DNA of 64,000 nucleotides from JAEZDP01 sp044508265 (GTDB taxonomy: Bacteria > Acidobacteriota > Vicinamibacteria > Vicinamibacterales > Vicinamibacteraceae). The notes under the pieces are model-generated. The model saw nothing but the letters and a program-made list of their open reading frames with translations, was not told the origin of the DNA and did not search any database. Where the stretch lies: the NCBI GenBank assembly GCA_044508265.1, contig JBIQIB010000004.1, forward strand, positions 1 through 64,000, given 5' to 3'. This document shows, in pieces, positions 38,949 to 48,184 of the stretch (the first letter of the stretch is position 1; the number at the start of each line of letters is the position of its first letter). The position numbers and the translations under genes are program-made.

Positions 38949-40946
38949 ATGACGGATCTTCCCTCGCACATCGGACCGTTCGAGGTTCGTGAGCGCCTGG
39001 GCACAGGCGGCATGGGCGTGGTGTATCTCGCCTACGATCCGCCACTGGATCGCTTCGTCGCCGTCAAGGTGCTCAACGTCGACGACGAGGACGTGCGTCA
39101 GCGATTCCTGCGGGAGGCGCGCTTCGCGGCCCGCGTGCAGCACCCCAACATCGTCGCGATCTATGCCGTCGGCGAACACGGCGGCCGGCCCTACATGGCG
39201 ATGGAGTACATCGCCGGAGACACGCTGTCGTCGATCATCCGCGGCGGCGCCCCCGTCCCCATGGCGCGCCGGGTCCAGTGGCTCTACGAGCTGGCGAGCG
39301 GCCTCGAGTACGCGCATCGCAACGGGATCGTCCATCGCGACGTCAAGCCGGCCAACCTGATCGTCAGCCGTGATTCGGGCCTCCTCAGGCTCCTCGACTT
39401 CGGCATCGCGCGCGACGACGACTCCGAGCACACGATGGTGGGCCACGTCATCGGCACGCCGAGCTACATGTCGCCGGAGCAGGTGACTGGCGGAACGGTG
39501 GACGCGCGCAGTGACATCTTTGCCTTCGGCCTCGTGGCCTACGAGCTCCTGAGCGGCACGCGCGCGTTCCAGGGGCAGACCAGCTACGAGACCACACGGC
39601 TGATCGTCGAGGCGGAGCCCGAGTCGCTCGCCGTCAGGGTGCCTGACGTGCCGGCCACGCTCGTCGAGACCGTCCATCGCTGCCTGACGAAGAGCCCGGA
39701 GGATCGGCCGCCGAGCCTCGTCCCGATACGCGCCGACCTGCGCCGCGTGCTGCACCGCTTCGATCCGGTGGACGAGTTGAGCATGGTGCGCACCGTGGTA
39801 CGGCCATCGGCCACGGCGACGCTGACGCCTACCACGTCCACGGGTGACAGGGACCAGCGGAAGCGGCGGCGGCGTGAGCAGATTCAGACCCTCGTGGCCA
39901 GGGCACGCGGGGCGCTCGAGGCTGGTGATCTCGAGGCGGCCGGGGAGGCCGCCGAACAGGCCGACCTGTTCGACGACAGGACGCCCGAACTCGTCCTGCT
40001 GCTCGACGACATCCAGGTGGAGCGTCAGCGCCGGGCGGCCGCCGAACGGCTGCAGCAGGTGCGGACGCAGATCGACAGGGGCGACCTTTCAGGCGCGGAT
40101 GCCGAGATCAGCAGCCTCGAGGCGGAGGGGCTCGTCACGCTCGAGCAGCTCCAACCGCTGAAGGAGGCCGTGACCGCGGCGCGTCTCGACCAGCGCGTCG
40201 ACCGCTGCATGCGCGACCTGTGGGCGCTGCTGCGCAGCCGCGATCCGCACGCCGCCGCCAGGCGACTGCAGGCCGAATCCACGGAAGTGCGGTCGCACCC
40301 GCGGCTCGATGAGCTCTCCCGGATGGTGGCGACCGCGCGCGAACAGGCCGAGCGTGCGGACGAGCGCAGGCGCCAGGAGGCCGAAGAGAGGCGCCGGGCC
40401 GAACAAGCACGGAGACGTGAGGCCGAGGAAGCGCGCAGGAAAGCCGAGGAAGACGCGCGCCGCCAGGCCGAGGACGAGGCTCGGCGTCAGGCCGAAGAAG
40501 AGGCCAAGCGCAAGGAGGCTGCGCGTGGGCCTACCGAGGCGAAGGGTCGTCCGGAAGCGCTCGCGACAGACGACGCCGAGGTCGAAGGACGGCTGCGGAC
40601 GGCGGAGACCCTCGGGCCCTTCGTCATCCCGACGGGGCCTGACGCGGAAGGGCCGCCAGCGTCCGCTCCCATCGCATCCGCCCAGTCGTCGCGCGCTCTC
40701 GACGCGTCGGCGCCGACAGTCGTCGTGCCGATGTTCCAGCCGCCGCCGCGGCAGAAGGCCCATTCACCTGCTGACGACGTCTCCGCCGAGCGACGAACGC
40801 CGGCTCTCGACGAGGACCGCCCTGAGGGCACGGCGCCCGCCGCCGGACACCGCCTCGTCCTCCCCGCGCCCGAACCCGTCGTCGTCCTCGCCGGCGGGCT
40901 GATCGTCCTGCTTCTCGTGCTCACGTTGGCCTGGTGGTGGCTGTGA
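38949..40946 (+). CDS. PknB-like Ser/Thr kinase 1, C-terminal tail anchor
   Basis: The 665-aa kinase domain (about 10-265) has a Gly loop GTGGMGVVYLAYD, catalytic Lys40, HRDVKPANL with Asp131, DFG at 150-152 and GTPSYMSPEQ. After it come a TPR-like helical stretch (about 300-440), a highly charged Glu/Arg/Ala coiled coil (about 460-530) and a Pro-rich segment. A single membrane helix follows at the extreme C-terminus (about 638-660, VVVLAGGLIVLLLVLTLAWWW), with only a few residues after it. There is no extracytoplasmic sensor, so this kinase is tail-anchored. It faces the Tad locus head to head. Confidence 0.93.
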   Translation: MTDLPSHIGPFEVRERLGTGGMGVVYLAYDPPLDRFVAVKVLNVDDEDVRQRFLREARFAARVQHPNIVAIYAVGEHGGRPYMAMEYIAGDTLSSIIRGGAPVPMARRVQWLYELASGLEYAHRNGIVHRDVKPANLIVSRDSGLLRLLDFGIARDDDSEHTMVGHVIGTPSYMSPEQVTGGTVDARSDIFAFGLVAYELLSGTRAFQGQTSYETTRLIVEAEPESLAVRVPDVPATLVETVHRCLTKSPEDRPPSLVPIRADLRRVLHRFDPVDELSMVRTVVRPSATATLTPTTSTGDRDQRKRRRREQIQTLVARARGALEAGDLEAAGEAAEQADLFDDRTPELVLLLDDIQVERQRRAAAERLQQVRTQIDRGDLSGADAEISSLEAEGLVTLEQLQPLKEAVTAARLDQRVDRCMRDLWALLRSRDPHAAARRLQAESTEVRSHPRLDELSRMVATAREQAERADERRRQEAEERRRAEQARRREAEEARRKAEEDARRQAEDEARRQAEEEAKRKEAARGPTEAKGRPEALATDDAEVEGRLRTAETLGPFVIPTGPDAEGPPASAPIASAQSSRALDASAPTVVVPMFQPPPRQKAHSPADDVSAERRTPALDEDRPEGTAPAAGHRLVLPAPEPVVVLAGGLIVLLLVLTLAWWWL

Positions 40947-40998
40947 GCGGCAGGTCCTGCGCGCTGACGGAAGCGTGACGCGTCCTGTCCGCCGCCCG

Positions 40999-42823
40999 CT
41001 ACCCGCTGACGTCCGTGATGATCCATCCCGTGTCCTGATGCTCCATGACGAACACCAGGCGCCGTCGGATGGTGAGCGGCGTGCCCTCCGAAAAGCCCGT
41101 GGTGCCTGGCTGCGTCAACTGACAGTCTGCGCGCAGCCGGCCCCCGGCTTCGCTGACCACCTCGCACCCTGACAGCGTGAGGGGCGCGGAACTGCCGCTC
41201 GTCATCCGGCGAATGTCGGCGTCGTCTGCGCCGGGCCAGACGCGGCGCAGACCCGCCGCGTGCTCGGTATTGCGGGCCGCGACGAACGCGCGCACGAGCG
41301 AGAGCGCTTCGTCGCGCGGGTCGGCGGCCTGCCGTTGCGGCTCCCGCGGCGCGGGCTCGGCAGGCGTCACCGTCTCCTGGACGACGGGCGGCAGCCCGTT
41401 CGCTCCTGAAGAGCGCCCTTCTGCACGCCGTACCGTGCCGGGCCCGGGATTCCGTGGCGGCGGTGCCGCTTCGTCTGCCGGCGCGTCGTTCGGTGGCGGA
41501 TCGCCGCCGACGGTCACCCCTGGTTCAGGGGCCCGGGCGTCATCCTCTGCCACGACCGGCGGCTGCACGGGCGGATCCGCCTGAACGTCGGACGCTGCCT
41601 CCGATGGCGGAGGTGCCGTCGGCGCCGAAGGCGCGGTCGTCGCGATCGTCGAGGACGGACTGTCGAAAAGACGCGTTCTGACCCACCACACCGCGGCCAG
41701 CGTGCCGGCAGCCAGCATGACGACGACGATGCCGAGCACGATCANNNNNNNNNNNNNNNNNNNNNNNNNNNNNNNNNNNNNNNNNNNNNNNNNNNNNNNN
41801 NNNNNNNNNNNNNNNNNNNNNNNNNNNNNNNNNNNNNNNNNNNNGCGGCGCGACGATTGTCTCGTCCGACGCCGCGGCGCCCGGGTCGGGCTGCGTCGGG
41901 GTGTCGTCGCCCTGCGTGCCGGCGGCCGGCGTGGTGCCGCCCTTCAAGGTCGTCACATTCGGCGGCGAGACGACGAGCGTCTCGTCGAAGGCACCCGACT
42001 CGAGCTCGCCCTTGCGGCGGATACGAGACAGGTCTGCGCAAAGGCTCTGCAGATCCTGATACCGCTCCTCCGGCCGCTTCGCGATGGCGCGCCCCACGCA
42101 GCGAACGATCTCGGGGTCGACGGAGGGCACCAGCACGTCGAGCGGCGTCGGCTCGGTCGTGAGGACGCGCTCGAGGACCTCCGCCGTCGGTCCCGTAAAC
42201 GCCCGCTTTCCCGAGATCAGCTCGTACATGACGAGGCCCACGGCGTAGATGTCGGCGCGATGATCCACGTCGGCGCCGGTGAGCTGTTCCGGCGCCATGT
42301 AGGCCGGTGTCCCGAGGAGCGCACCGCCCGCCACGCTCGCGACGGCGTCGGGCGTGACGATGCGTGCGATGCCGAAGTCGAGGATCTTGAGCAGGCCGCC
42401 CCGCGTGACCATCAGGTTGGCGGGCTTGATGTCGCGGTGGATGATTCCGCGCCCGTGCGCATAGCCCAGCCCGTCGGCGAGCTGGTCGAGCAGCTCCAGC
42501 TTGCGCAGCATCGGGAGCGGCTCGCCGTTCCGGATGAGCGCGGCCAGCGTGGAGCCGTCGATGTACTCCATCGCGATGAAGAGCTCGCCATCGTGCTCGT
42601 CCACGTCGTACACCGTCACGATGTTCGGATGCTGCAGTCGCCCGGCCGAACGGGCTTCGCGGACGAAGCGCCGGCGAAGGTCGTCATCGTCGACCTTCAG
42701 GAGCTTGAGGGCGACGTGCCGGTCAATCACCGGGTCGCGGGCCAGGTAGAGCAGCCCCATGCCGCCCTGCCCCAGGAGGCTGAGCACGTCGTAGCGGCCG
42801 ATGCGGGCGGGAATCTCGGACAT
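40999..42823 (-). CDS. PknB-like Ser/Thr kinase 2, interrupted by an assembly gap
   Basis: Both sides of the 100-N run belong to one gene. The N-terminal part (42823 down to 41845) is a kinase domain with Gly loop GQGGMGLLYLARD, Lys40, HRDIKPANL with Asp131 and DFG at 149-151. The C-terminal part (to 40999) starts with a membrane helix (MLGIVVVMLAAGTLAAVWWV), then a Pro/Ala linker and a small exported domain (SLVRAFVAARNTEHAAGLRRVWPGADD, ending in WIITDVSG). The two parts are out of frame by the given N count. The gap length is a placeholder, so the true frame and length are unknown. The exported domain resembles an NTF2/SnoaL-like fold. Confidence 0.85.
41745..41844. other. Assembly gap of 100 N
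   Basis: Exactly 100 N, the standard filler for a gap of unknown size. It lies in the linker of kinase 2, just before the transmembrane helix, a stretch likely to be Pro/Ala-rich and hard to assemble. Confidence 0.98.
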
Positions 42824-42944
42824 GGTCGTTACTGTGACTCATAACGGCCCTGGCGCGCCCCCGGAACGGCTCGACAGTACGATCGGTATACTTCTCGCGT
42901 TTAGTACATGAGGGGGCTCCCGTCAGCCCGCCCGCAGACGTGCA

Positions 42945-45938
42945 GTGAGCGACCTTCCCAAGTTCGTCGGACCGTTCGAAGTGCGCGACCGCCTCGGTCA
43001 CGGCGGCATGGGGATGGTGTATCTCGCGCACGATCCGATGCTCGACCGTCCCGTGGCGGTAAAGGTGCTGCGGGTTCCCGACGACGAGACGCGGCGCCGG
43101 TTCCTGCGCGAGGCGCGGCTGCATGCGAAGGTGCAGCATCCCCACATCGTGAACATCTTCGCGGTCGGGGAGCACGAGGGCCAGCCCTACCTGGCGATGG
43201 AGTACATCGCCGGCAACACGCTGGCCGCGATCATCCGCAGCGAGGACGAAGTCCCGCTGGCCCGCAAGGTGACCTGGCTCGCGGAGCTCAGCGCCGGCCT
43301 GGATCACGCGCATCAGTACGGCATCGTCCACCGCGACGTGAAGCCGTCGAACATCCTGATCACGCGCGACAGCGGCCGCCTCCGCCTGCTCGACTTCGGC
43401 ATCGCGCACGGACAGGAGGCGCTGGGAATGACGATGGCCGGGATGGTCATCGGCACGCCCCAGTACATGTCGCCCGAACAGATCACCGGCAAGCCGGTCG
43501 ATGCGCGCAGCGACATCTTCTCTGTCGGGCTCGTGGGTTATGAGCTGCTGACGGGCAGGCAGGCATTCGGCGGCGACAACGTCTTCGACATCTCGCGCCG
43601 GATCGTCGGCGAGCCGCCGGACTCGTTGACCGCGGCATGCCCCTACGCGCCCGCCGCCCTGATACGGGTGATCGAGAAGTGCCTCGAGAAGTCGCCCGAG
43701 GCCCGCTATCCGAACGGCCGGCAGCTCGAGCGCGAGCTCCTGGCGATCGCACGACGGCTCGACCCCGATCACACGGTGATGTCGACGCCGCTCAGCGCGC
43801 CCACGCTCATCGCCGACGCGCCCGACCACGGCGGCGATCCCGATCCGTCGACGGCAGCCGCGGCGCTGGCGTCGCGTGTGAGGCAGGCCGTACAGGAAGG
43901 GCGGCTCGACGAAGCCGAACAGCTCCTGCGCGAGCTGCAGTCGCGGCATGCCCGCGTGCCCGGCCTCAGCGGCTTGCGCGTGCTCGTCGAGGAAGCGCGG
44001 CTGGCGTCTCAGGCGATCGATCTGGCCGGAGACGCCGAGCGCGCGCTCGAGCGCCTGCACCTTACGGAGGCCCAGGCGCTCATTGCCGACATCGAGCGGC
44101 TTGCCCCGACATGGGATGGCCTTGCCGCGCTCCGCCAGCAGCTGCAGGCGCTGCAGCACGACAGGCGCGTCGACGAGGCGCTCCAGCGCGTGCGGGCCTG
44201 CCTCGACGCCGGGGCGCTCGACGACGCCGAGCCGGCCCTGCGTCAGCTCGCGGCTCTGTCGCCGGGACACCCGGCCTTGTCGGAGCTCCGCAGCCGCTAC
44301 CATCAGCGGATCGCCGCCCAGCAGGCAGGCACGCTGGCCGGCCGCGCACGCGTGGCGCTCCAGCAGGACCAGCTCGACGAAGCCGCGGCCCTCGTCGCCG
44401 AGGCGCTCGCCATCTCGCCCGGCAACGACGAGGCACTTGCCGTTCAGGATCTCGTCGGCCAGCGGCGGCGGGCCCAGCGGGTCGCGCGGGCGGCACAGAA
44501 GGTAGTGGCCGCGCTCGACGCCGGCCAGCCGGTCTCCGCCCGCCGTGCGCTCGAGCAGCTGCAGCGGCTCGACGCGGCCCACCCTCACCTCGACTCGCTC
44601 CGGGTGCGGGTCGAGCGCCTCGAACGCGGCGAGGAGCCCGACACGACGACTGGGCTGTCGGCATCTCAGGCGCCGCCTGCCACGCCTCCGCCGGCAGCAC
44701 CGCTCACGTTCGCCGGTCTCGACGATGACGACGACCTGCACATCTCGCGTCCGGACCTCCCGGCCGTGGAGATGCTCGACACGCCGGTCGACGACGCCCG
44801 GGACGAGGCGCCGACGAGATCCCGCGCGCGTGCCGGCGCCGTCGCGGCAGCCATCCTGCTGGTGGCCTCAGCGGGGCTCGGCTACTGGTTCTTCGTGCAC
44901 CTGCCCTCGCGCGCCGCGCTGGCGAGTTCGACGACGGTGAATGCCGCGGCCCCCTCTGCGCCCGGCCCCGCTGATCCGTCCAACCCTGATGTGGTCGTCC
45001 AGCCGGCGGCACTCGATGCGAGCGCCCTCGCCGGCGCGCCCGGCGGGACGTCGCCGGTGTCTCCGTCCGCCGAGGCGCCGAAGTCCTCCGGTGACGAATC
45101 GTCTCGGCCATCCGGCTCGCCGGCGCCGCCGGCCACGGGCCCGGCTGACGCACGAGCGTCGCGCGAGCGGTCGCTCGAACGCGTCAGGCAGATGGCCGCC
45201 GCCGGCCAGGTGCCCGAGGCGTTCGCCGCGCTGTCGTCCGTACCCGGCTTGTCGGGAGCGGCGCTGGGCGTCGAGGAGCGGCGCCTTGCCGAGGCCGCCA
45301 GGGAGGGCGCCGCGTTGGCGCGCCGGGCTGCCGCCGACCTGCGTGCCGGATCGACCGACGCGTTCCTCCAGGGAACGTCACGGCAGACGCTCGGCGACCA
45401 GCACTTCAAGGCAGGACGCATGCGTGATGCGGCGCACCAGTACGTGCAGGCGCGCGACGCGTTCGCGCTGGCCCTGTCGAGCCGTGCCGCCGACGGCGGC
45501 GACGACGCGGCGGCGCCGTCCGGTACGCCGGCCGTGACTGCATCCGGTGAGGCGCCCGCGTCTGCCGCCGCTGGTGCCGCCAGCCCTGGCGCGGCCACGT
45601 CGATGAGCCGGTTCACGCGCGGGCAGATCGAGGGCGTGATCGGGCGCTTCCGCCAGGCGTACGAAGCACGCAGCGTCGATGCCATCCGGCGTGTGTGGCC
45701 GTCACTCGATCCGCCCACGGAGCGGCGCTTCCGTGGCACCTTCGGGATTCCGGGCGAGCTCCAGTGGATCCCGCTGAGCCAGAAGATCGTCCGGCAGGAC
45801 GACCGCGCCACCGTCACCGCCACCGTTCTCAGCATCTCGCCGCTGCCCCAGGGCCAGGATCGGCGCGAGCTCACCGTCACCCTCGACGTGATCCCGCAGG
45901 GCGACGGCCTCGTAATCGCGAGTCTCCGCCAGCAGTAG
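42945..45938 (+). CDS. PknB-like Ser/Thr kinase 3 with helical repeats and exported NTF2-like domain
   Basis: The 997-aa kinase domain (about 10-270) has Gly loop GHGGMGMVYLAHD, Lys40, HRDVKPSNI with Asp131, DFG at 150-152 and GTPQYMSPEQ. A long helical, TPR-like region (about 305-570) follows, with repeated units ending in LDEAEQLLRELQSRHA and LDDAEPALRQLAALSPGHP. A membrane helix is at about 629-650, a Pro/Ser linker after it, and an exported domain at the C-terminus (QIEGVIGRFRQAYEARSVDAIRRVWPSLD), similar to that of kinase 2. The start is GTG at 42945. Kinases 1-3 share register at every catalytic residue, so they are paralogues. Confidence 0.92.
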   Translation: MSDLPKFVGPFEVRDRLGHGGMGMVYLAHDPMLDRPVAVKVLRVPDDETRRRFLREARLHAKVQHPHIVNIFAVGEHEGQPYLAMEYIAGNTLAAIIRSEDEVPLARKVTWLAELSAGLDHAHQYGIVHRDVKPSNILITRDSGRLRLLDFGIAHGQEALGMTMAGMVIGTPQYMSPEQITGKPVDARSDIFSVGLVGYELLTGRQAFGGDNVFDISRRIVGEPPDSLTAACPYAPAALIRVIEKCLEKSPEARYPNGRQLERELLAIARRLDPDHTVMSTPLSAPTLIADAPDHGGDPDPSTAAAALASRVRQAVQEGRLDEAEQLLRELQSRHARVPGLSGLRVLVEEARLASQAIDLAGDAERALERLHLTEAQALIADIERLAPTWDGLAALRQQLQALQHDRRVDEALQRVRACLDAGALDDAEPALRQLAALSPGHPALSELRSRYHQRIAAQQAGTLAGRARVALQQDQLDEAAALVAEALAISPGNDEALAVQDLVGQRRRAQRVARAAQKVVAALDAGQPVSARRALEQLQRLDAAHPHLDSLRVRVERLERGEEPDTTTGLSASQAPPATPPPAAPLTFAGLDDDDDLHISRPDLPAVEMLDTPVDDARDEAPTRSRARAGAVAAAILLVASAGLGYWFFVHLPSRAALASSTTVNAAAPSAPGPADPSNPDVVVQPAALDASALAGAPGGTSPVSPSAEAPKSSGDESSRPSGSPAPPATGPADARASRERSLERVRQMAAAGQVPEAFAALSSVPGLSGAALGVEERRLAEAAREGAALARRAAADLRAGSTDAFLQGTSRQTLGDQHFKAGRMRDAAHQYVQARDAFALALSSRAADGGDDAAAPSGTPAVTASGEAPASAAAGAASPGAATSMSRFTRGQIEGVIGRFRQAYEARSVDAIRRVWPSLDPPTERRFRGTFGIPGELQWIPLSQKIVRQDDRATVTATVLSISPLPQGQDRRELTVTLDVIPQGDGLVIASLRQQ

Positions 45939-45942
45939 CTGC

Positions 45943-46848
45943 ATGCCGCCAGCCATCGAGTTGATCTCGGTCACCAAGCGCTTCGGCAGCACGGTGGCCG
46001 TCGACGACGTTTCGCTCGAGGTACCCGCCGGCTCGGTGTACGGGTTCATCGGCCCCAACGGATCGGGCAAGACGACCACGCTGCGGATGATCATGAACAT
46101 CCTGCTGCCCGACGCTGGACGGGTGTCGGTACTGGGCGATGCCACCACGTCTTCCGCGCGCGACGCCATCGGCTACCTGCCCGAGGAGCGCGGGCTGTAC
46201 AAGCAGATGCAGGTGCGCCGCCTGCTGCGTTACTACGGCGAGCTCAAGGGCGGATCGCGGCGCGACGTGGAAGCCGAGGCCGACAGGTGGCTCGAGCGGC
46301 TCGGGCTCAGCGCCGTCGCGACGCGCAAGGTCCAGCAGCTGTCGAAGGGCATGGCGCAGAAGGTGCAGTTCATCGCCACTGTCGTCTCGCGGCCGTCGAT
46401 CCTGATCCTGGACGAGCCGTTCACGGGGCTGGATCCCGTCAATCGCGACGTCATGCGCGATGCCGTGCTCTCGCTGCGCGCGGCGGGCACGACCGTCGTC
46501 TTCAGCACGCACGACATGACGATGGCGGAGCTGATGTGCGACCGCATCTTCATGATCTTTCGCGGCCGCGCGGTGCTCGACGGGACGCTCGCGCACATCC
46601 AGGCGACGTACGGACACGACACCATCCGCGTCCGCGTTGCGGGCGGCGCCGCCGTGGTCGCGGCCATGCCGGCGGTCGAGCGTCTGACCGATCACGGCAA
46701 CGTGCAGGAGGTGCGGGTGGGCATGCCGCCGCAGGCGTGGCTGCACGAGCTGGTGGCGCGCACGGAGGTGCAGCATTTCGAGATCACGCGGCCCTCGCTG
46801 CACGACATCTTCGTGGACATCGCGCGTCCATCTCCCGGGGAGGCCTGA
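45943..46848 (+). CDS. ABC transporter ATPase, ABC-2/NatA type
   Basis: The 301-aa subunit has Walker A GPNGSGKTTTL, Q-loop YLPEERGLYKQMQV, signature LSKGMAQKV, Walker B ILILDEPFTGLDP and STHDM switch. The C-terminal extension (about 225-300) with FEITRPSLHDIFVDI is the DUF4162 type. It pairs with the NatB-like permease 1 bp downstream. It begins 4 bp after kinase 3, so kinase and exporter are probably co-transcribed. The substrate is not readable; NatAB relatives export ions or peptides. Confidence 0.9.
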   Translation: MPPAIELISVTKRFGSTVAVDDVSLEVPAGSVYGFIGPNGSGKTTTLRMIMNILLPDAGRVSVLGDATTSSARDAIGYLPEERGLYKQMQVRRLLRYYGELKGGSRRDVEAEADRWLERLGLSAVATRKVQQLSKGMAQKVQFIATVVSRPSILILDEPFTGLDPVNRDVMRDAVLSLRAAGTTVVFSTHDMTMAELMCDRIFMIFRGRAVLDGTLAHIQATYGHDTIRVRVAGGAAVVAAMPAVERLTDHGNVQEVRVGMPPQAWLHELVARTEVQHFEITRPSLHDIFVDIARPSPGEA

Positions 46849-46849
46849 C

Positions 46850-48148
46850 GTGACGATGCCACGCGCGCTCATCATCGCGGCCGCGGAGGTCGAGGCTGCC
46901 GTCCGGAGCAAGGCGTTCATCATCGGCCTGCTCGCGGTGCCGGCCCTGATGGGCATCGCCTTCCTGCTGCAGGTGTTCGGCGGTCAGCGCGACACCGCCG
47001 AGCGGGTGTTCGCCGTCGTCGACTACACGGGCACGCTGGGGGCGCAGATCGAGGCGGAGGCCGCCGCGCACAACAGGGACGCGACCGACGCGCGTGGCAG
47101 GCCGACAGGGCCTCGGTTCATCCCACGCCTGGTGGCGTCCGGCGGCTCGGCAGAGGAACTGCGGCTGCGACTCTCCGATGACGTCCGCGCGGAGCGGCTC
47201 TTCGCGTTCGTCGAGATTCCGGCCGCGATCCTCGAGCCGGGCACCGAGGAACGCGTGCAGTACTTCACCGCGTACCCGACATACCAGGAGCTTCCGGAGT
47301 GGCTCGGCGCCACGGTCTCGCGCCTGACGGTCGATCAGCGCATCGTGGCGTCGGGCGCCGACCCGGACGTCACGCGCCGCCTGCTCGCGCCGGTGCGCGT
47401 CGATCGCAGGAGCCTCGTGCTGAGAGACGCCGACGGACGCGTCGCCGACGCGCAGCGGGTGGATGGCCTCCGGACGTTCGTGATGCCGGCCATCGCGATG
47501 TTCCTGCTCTTCGGCCTCGTGATGAGCTCCGCGCCGCAGCTGCTCAACAGCGTCATCGAGGAGAAGACGAGCCGCATCAGCGAGGTGCTGCTCGGATCGG
47601 TACCCGCCTTCACGCTGATGCTGGGAAAGCTGCTCGGCAGCGTGGCCGTCACGCTGCTCCTGGCCCTCGTGTACGTCGGCGGCGGGCTGCTGCTGGCGGC
47701 GCAGGCCGACTACGTGGGCATCATCGACTGGTCGATCGTGCCGTGGTTCCTGCTGTTCCTGGTGCTCGCCGTCGTCCTGTACGGCGCGATGTTCATCACC
47801 ATCGGCGCGGCATGCAGCGACATCAAGGACGCGCAGGGCATGATGTCGCCGGCGCTCGTCCTGGCGATGTTCCCCATCTTCCTGTGGGTGAACGTCGTCC
47901 AGAATCCCGCCAGCACGTACTCGGTGCTGCTGTCGCTGTTTCCGTTCGCGACGCCTTACCTGATGCTGCTGAGGATCGCCGTGCCTCCTGGGCCGCCGGC
48001 CTGGCAGGTCGCGCTGTCACTGGTCCTCGTCCTCGCGACGAGCGTGGGGGCCGTGTGGGTCGCCGGCCGCGTCCTGCGCGTGGGCCTGCTCATGCAGGGC
48101 AGGACGGCGACCTACCGCGAGATGGTCCGCTGGGTGCGGGCGCGTTGA
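46850..48148 (+). CDS. ABC-2 type permease, NatB-like
   Basis: The 432-aa membrane subunit has an N-terminal helix (FIIGLLAVPALMGIAFLLQVF), an extracytoplasmic domain of about 170 residues, then five or six helices (FVMPAIAMFLLFGLVMSSAPQLL, VIEEKTSRISEVLLGSVPAFTLMLGKLLGS). The segment EEKTSRISEVLLGS is diagnostic of ABC-2 membrane proteins of this class. The GTG start at 46850 follows GGGGAGG at about 6 nt; an in-frame ATG lies two codons later. Confidence 0.9.
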   Translation: MTMPRALIIAAAEVEAAVRSKAFIIGLLAVPALMGIAFLLQVFGGQRDTAERVFAVVDYTGTLGAQIEAEAAAHNRDATDARGRPTGPRFIPRLVASGGSAEELRLRLSDDVRAERLFAFVEIPAAILEPGTEERVQYFTAYPTYQELPEWLGATVSRLTVDQRIVASGADPDVTRRLLAPVRVDRRSLVLRDADGRVADAQRVDGLRTFVMPAIAMFLLFGLVMSSAPQLLNSVIEEKTSRISEVLLGSVPAFTLMLGKLLGSVAVTLLLALVYVGGGLLLAAQADYVGIIDWSIVPWFLLFLVLAVVLYGAMFITIGAACSDIKDAQGMMSPALVLAMFPIFLWVNVVQNPASTYSVLLSLFPFATPYLMLLRIAVPPGPPAWQVALSLVLVLATSVGAVWVAGRVLRVGLLMQGRTATYREMVRWVRAR

Positions 48149-48169
48149 ACGCGGCCCCGGGGCAGAGGT

Positions 48170-48175
48170 TATGCT
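48170..48175 (+). promoter_or_regulatory. Putative -10 box (TATGCT), near-leaderless
   Basis: TATGCT ends 9 nt before the ATG at 48185. The expected start gives a leader of about 3 nt, and there is no Shine-Dalgarno sequence. Confidence 0.4.
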
Positions 48176-48184
48176 TCCGGGACC

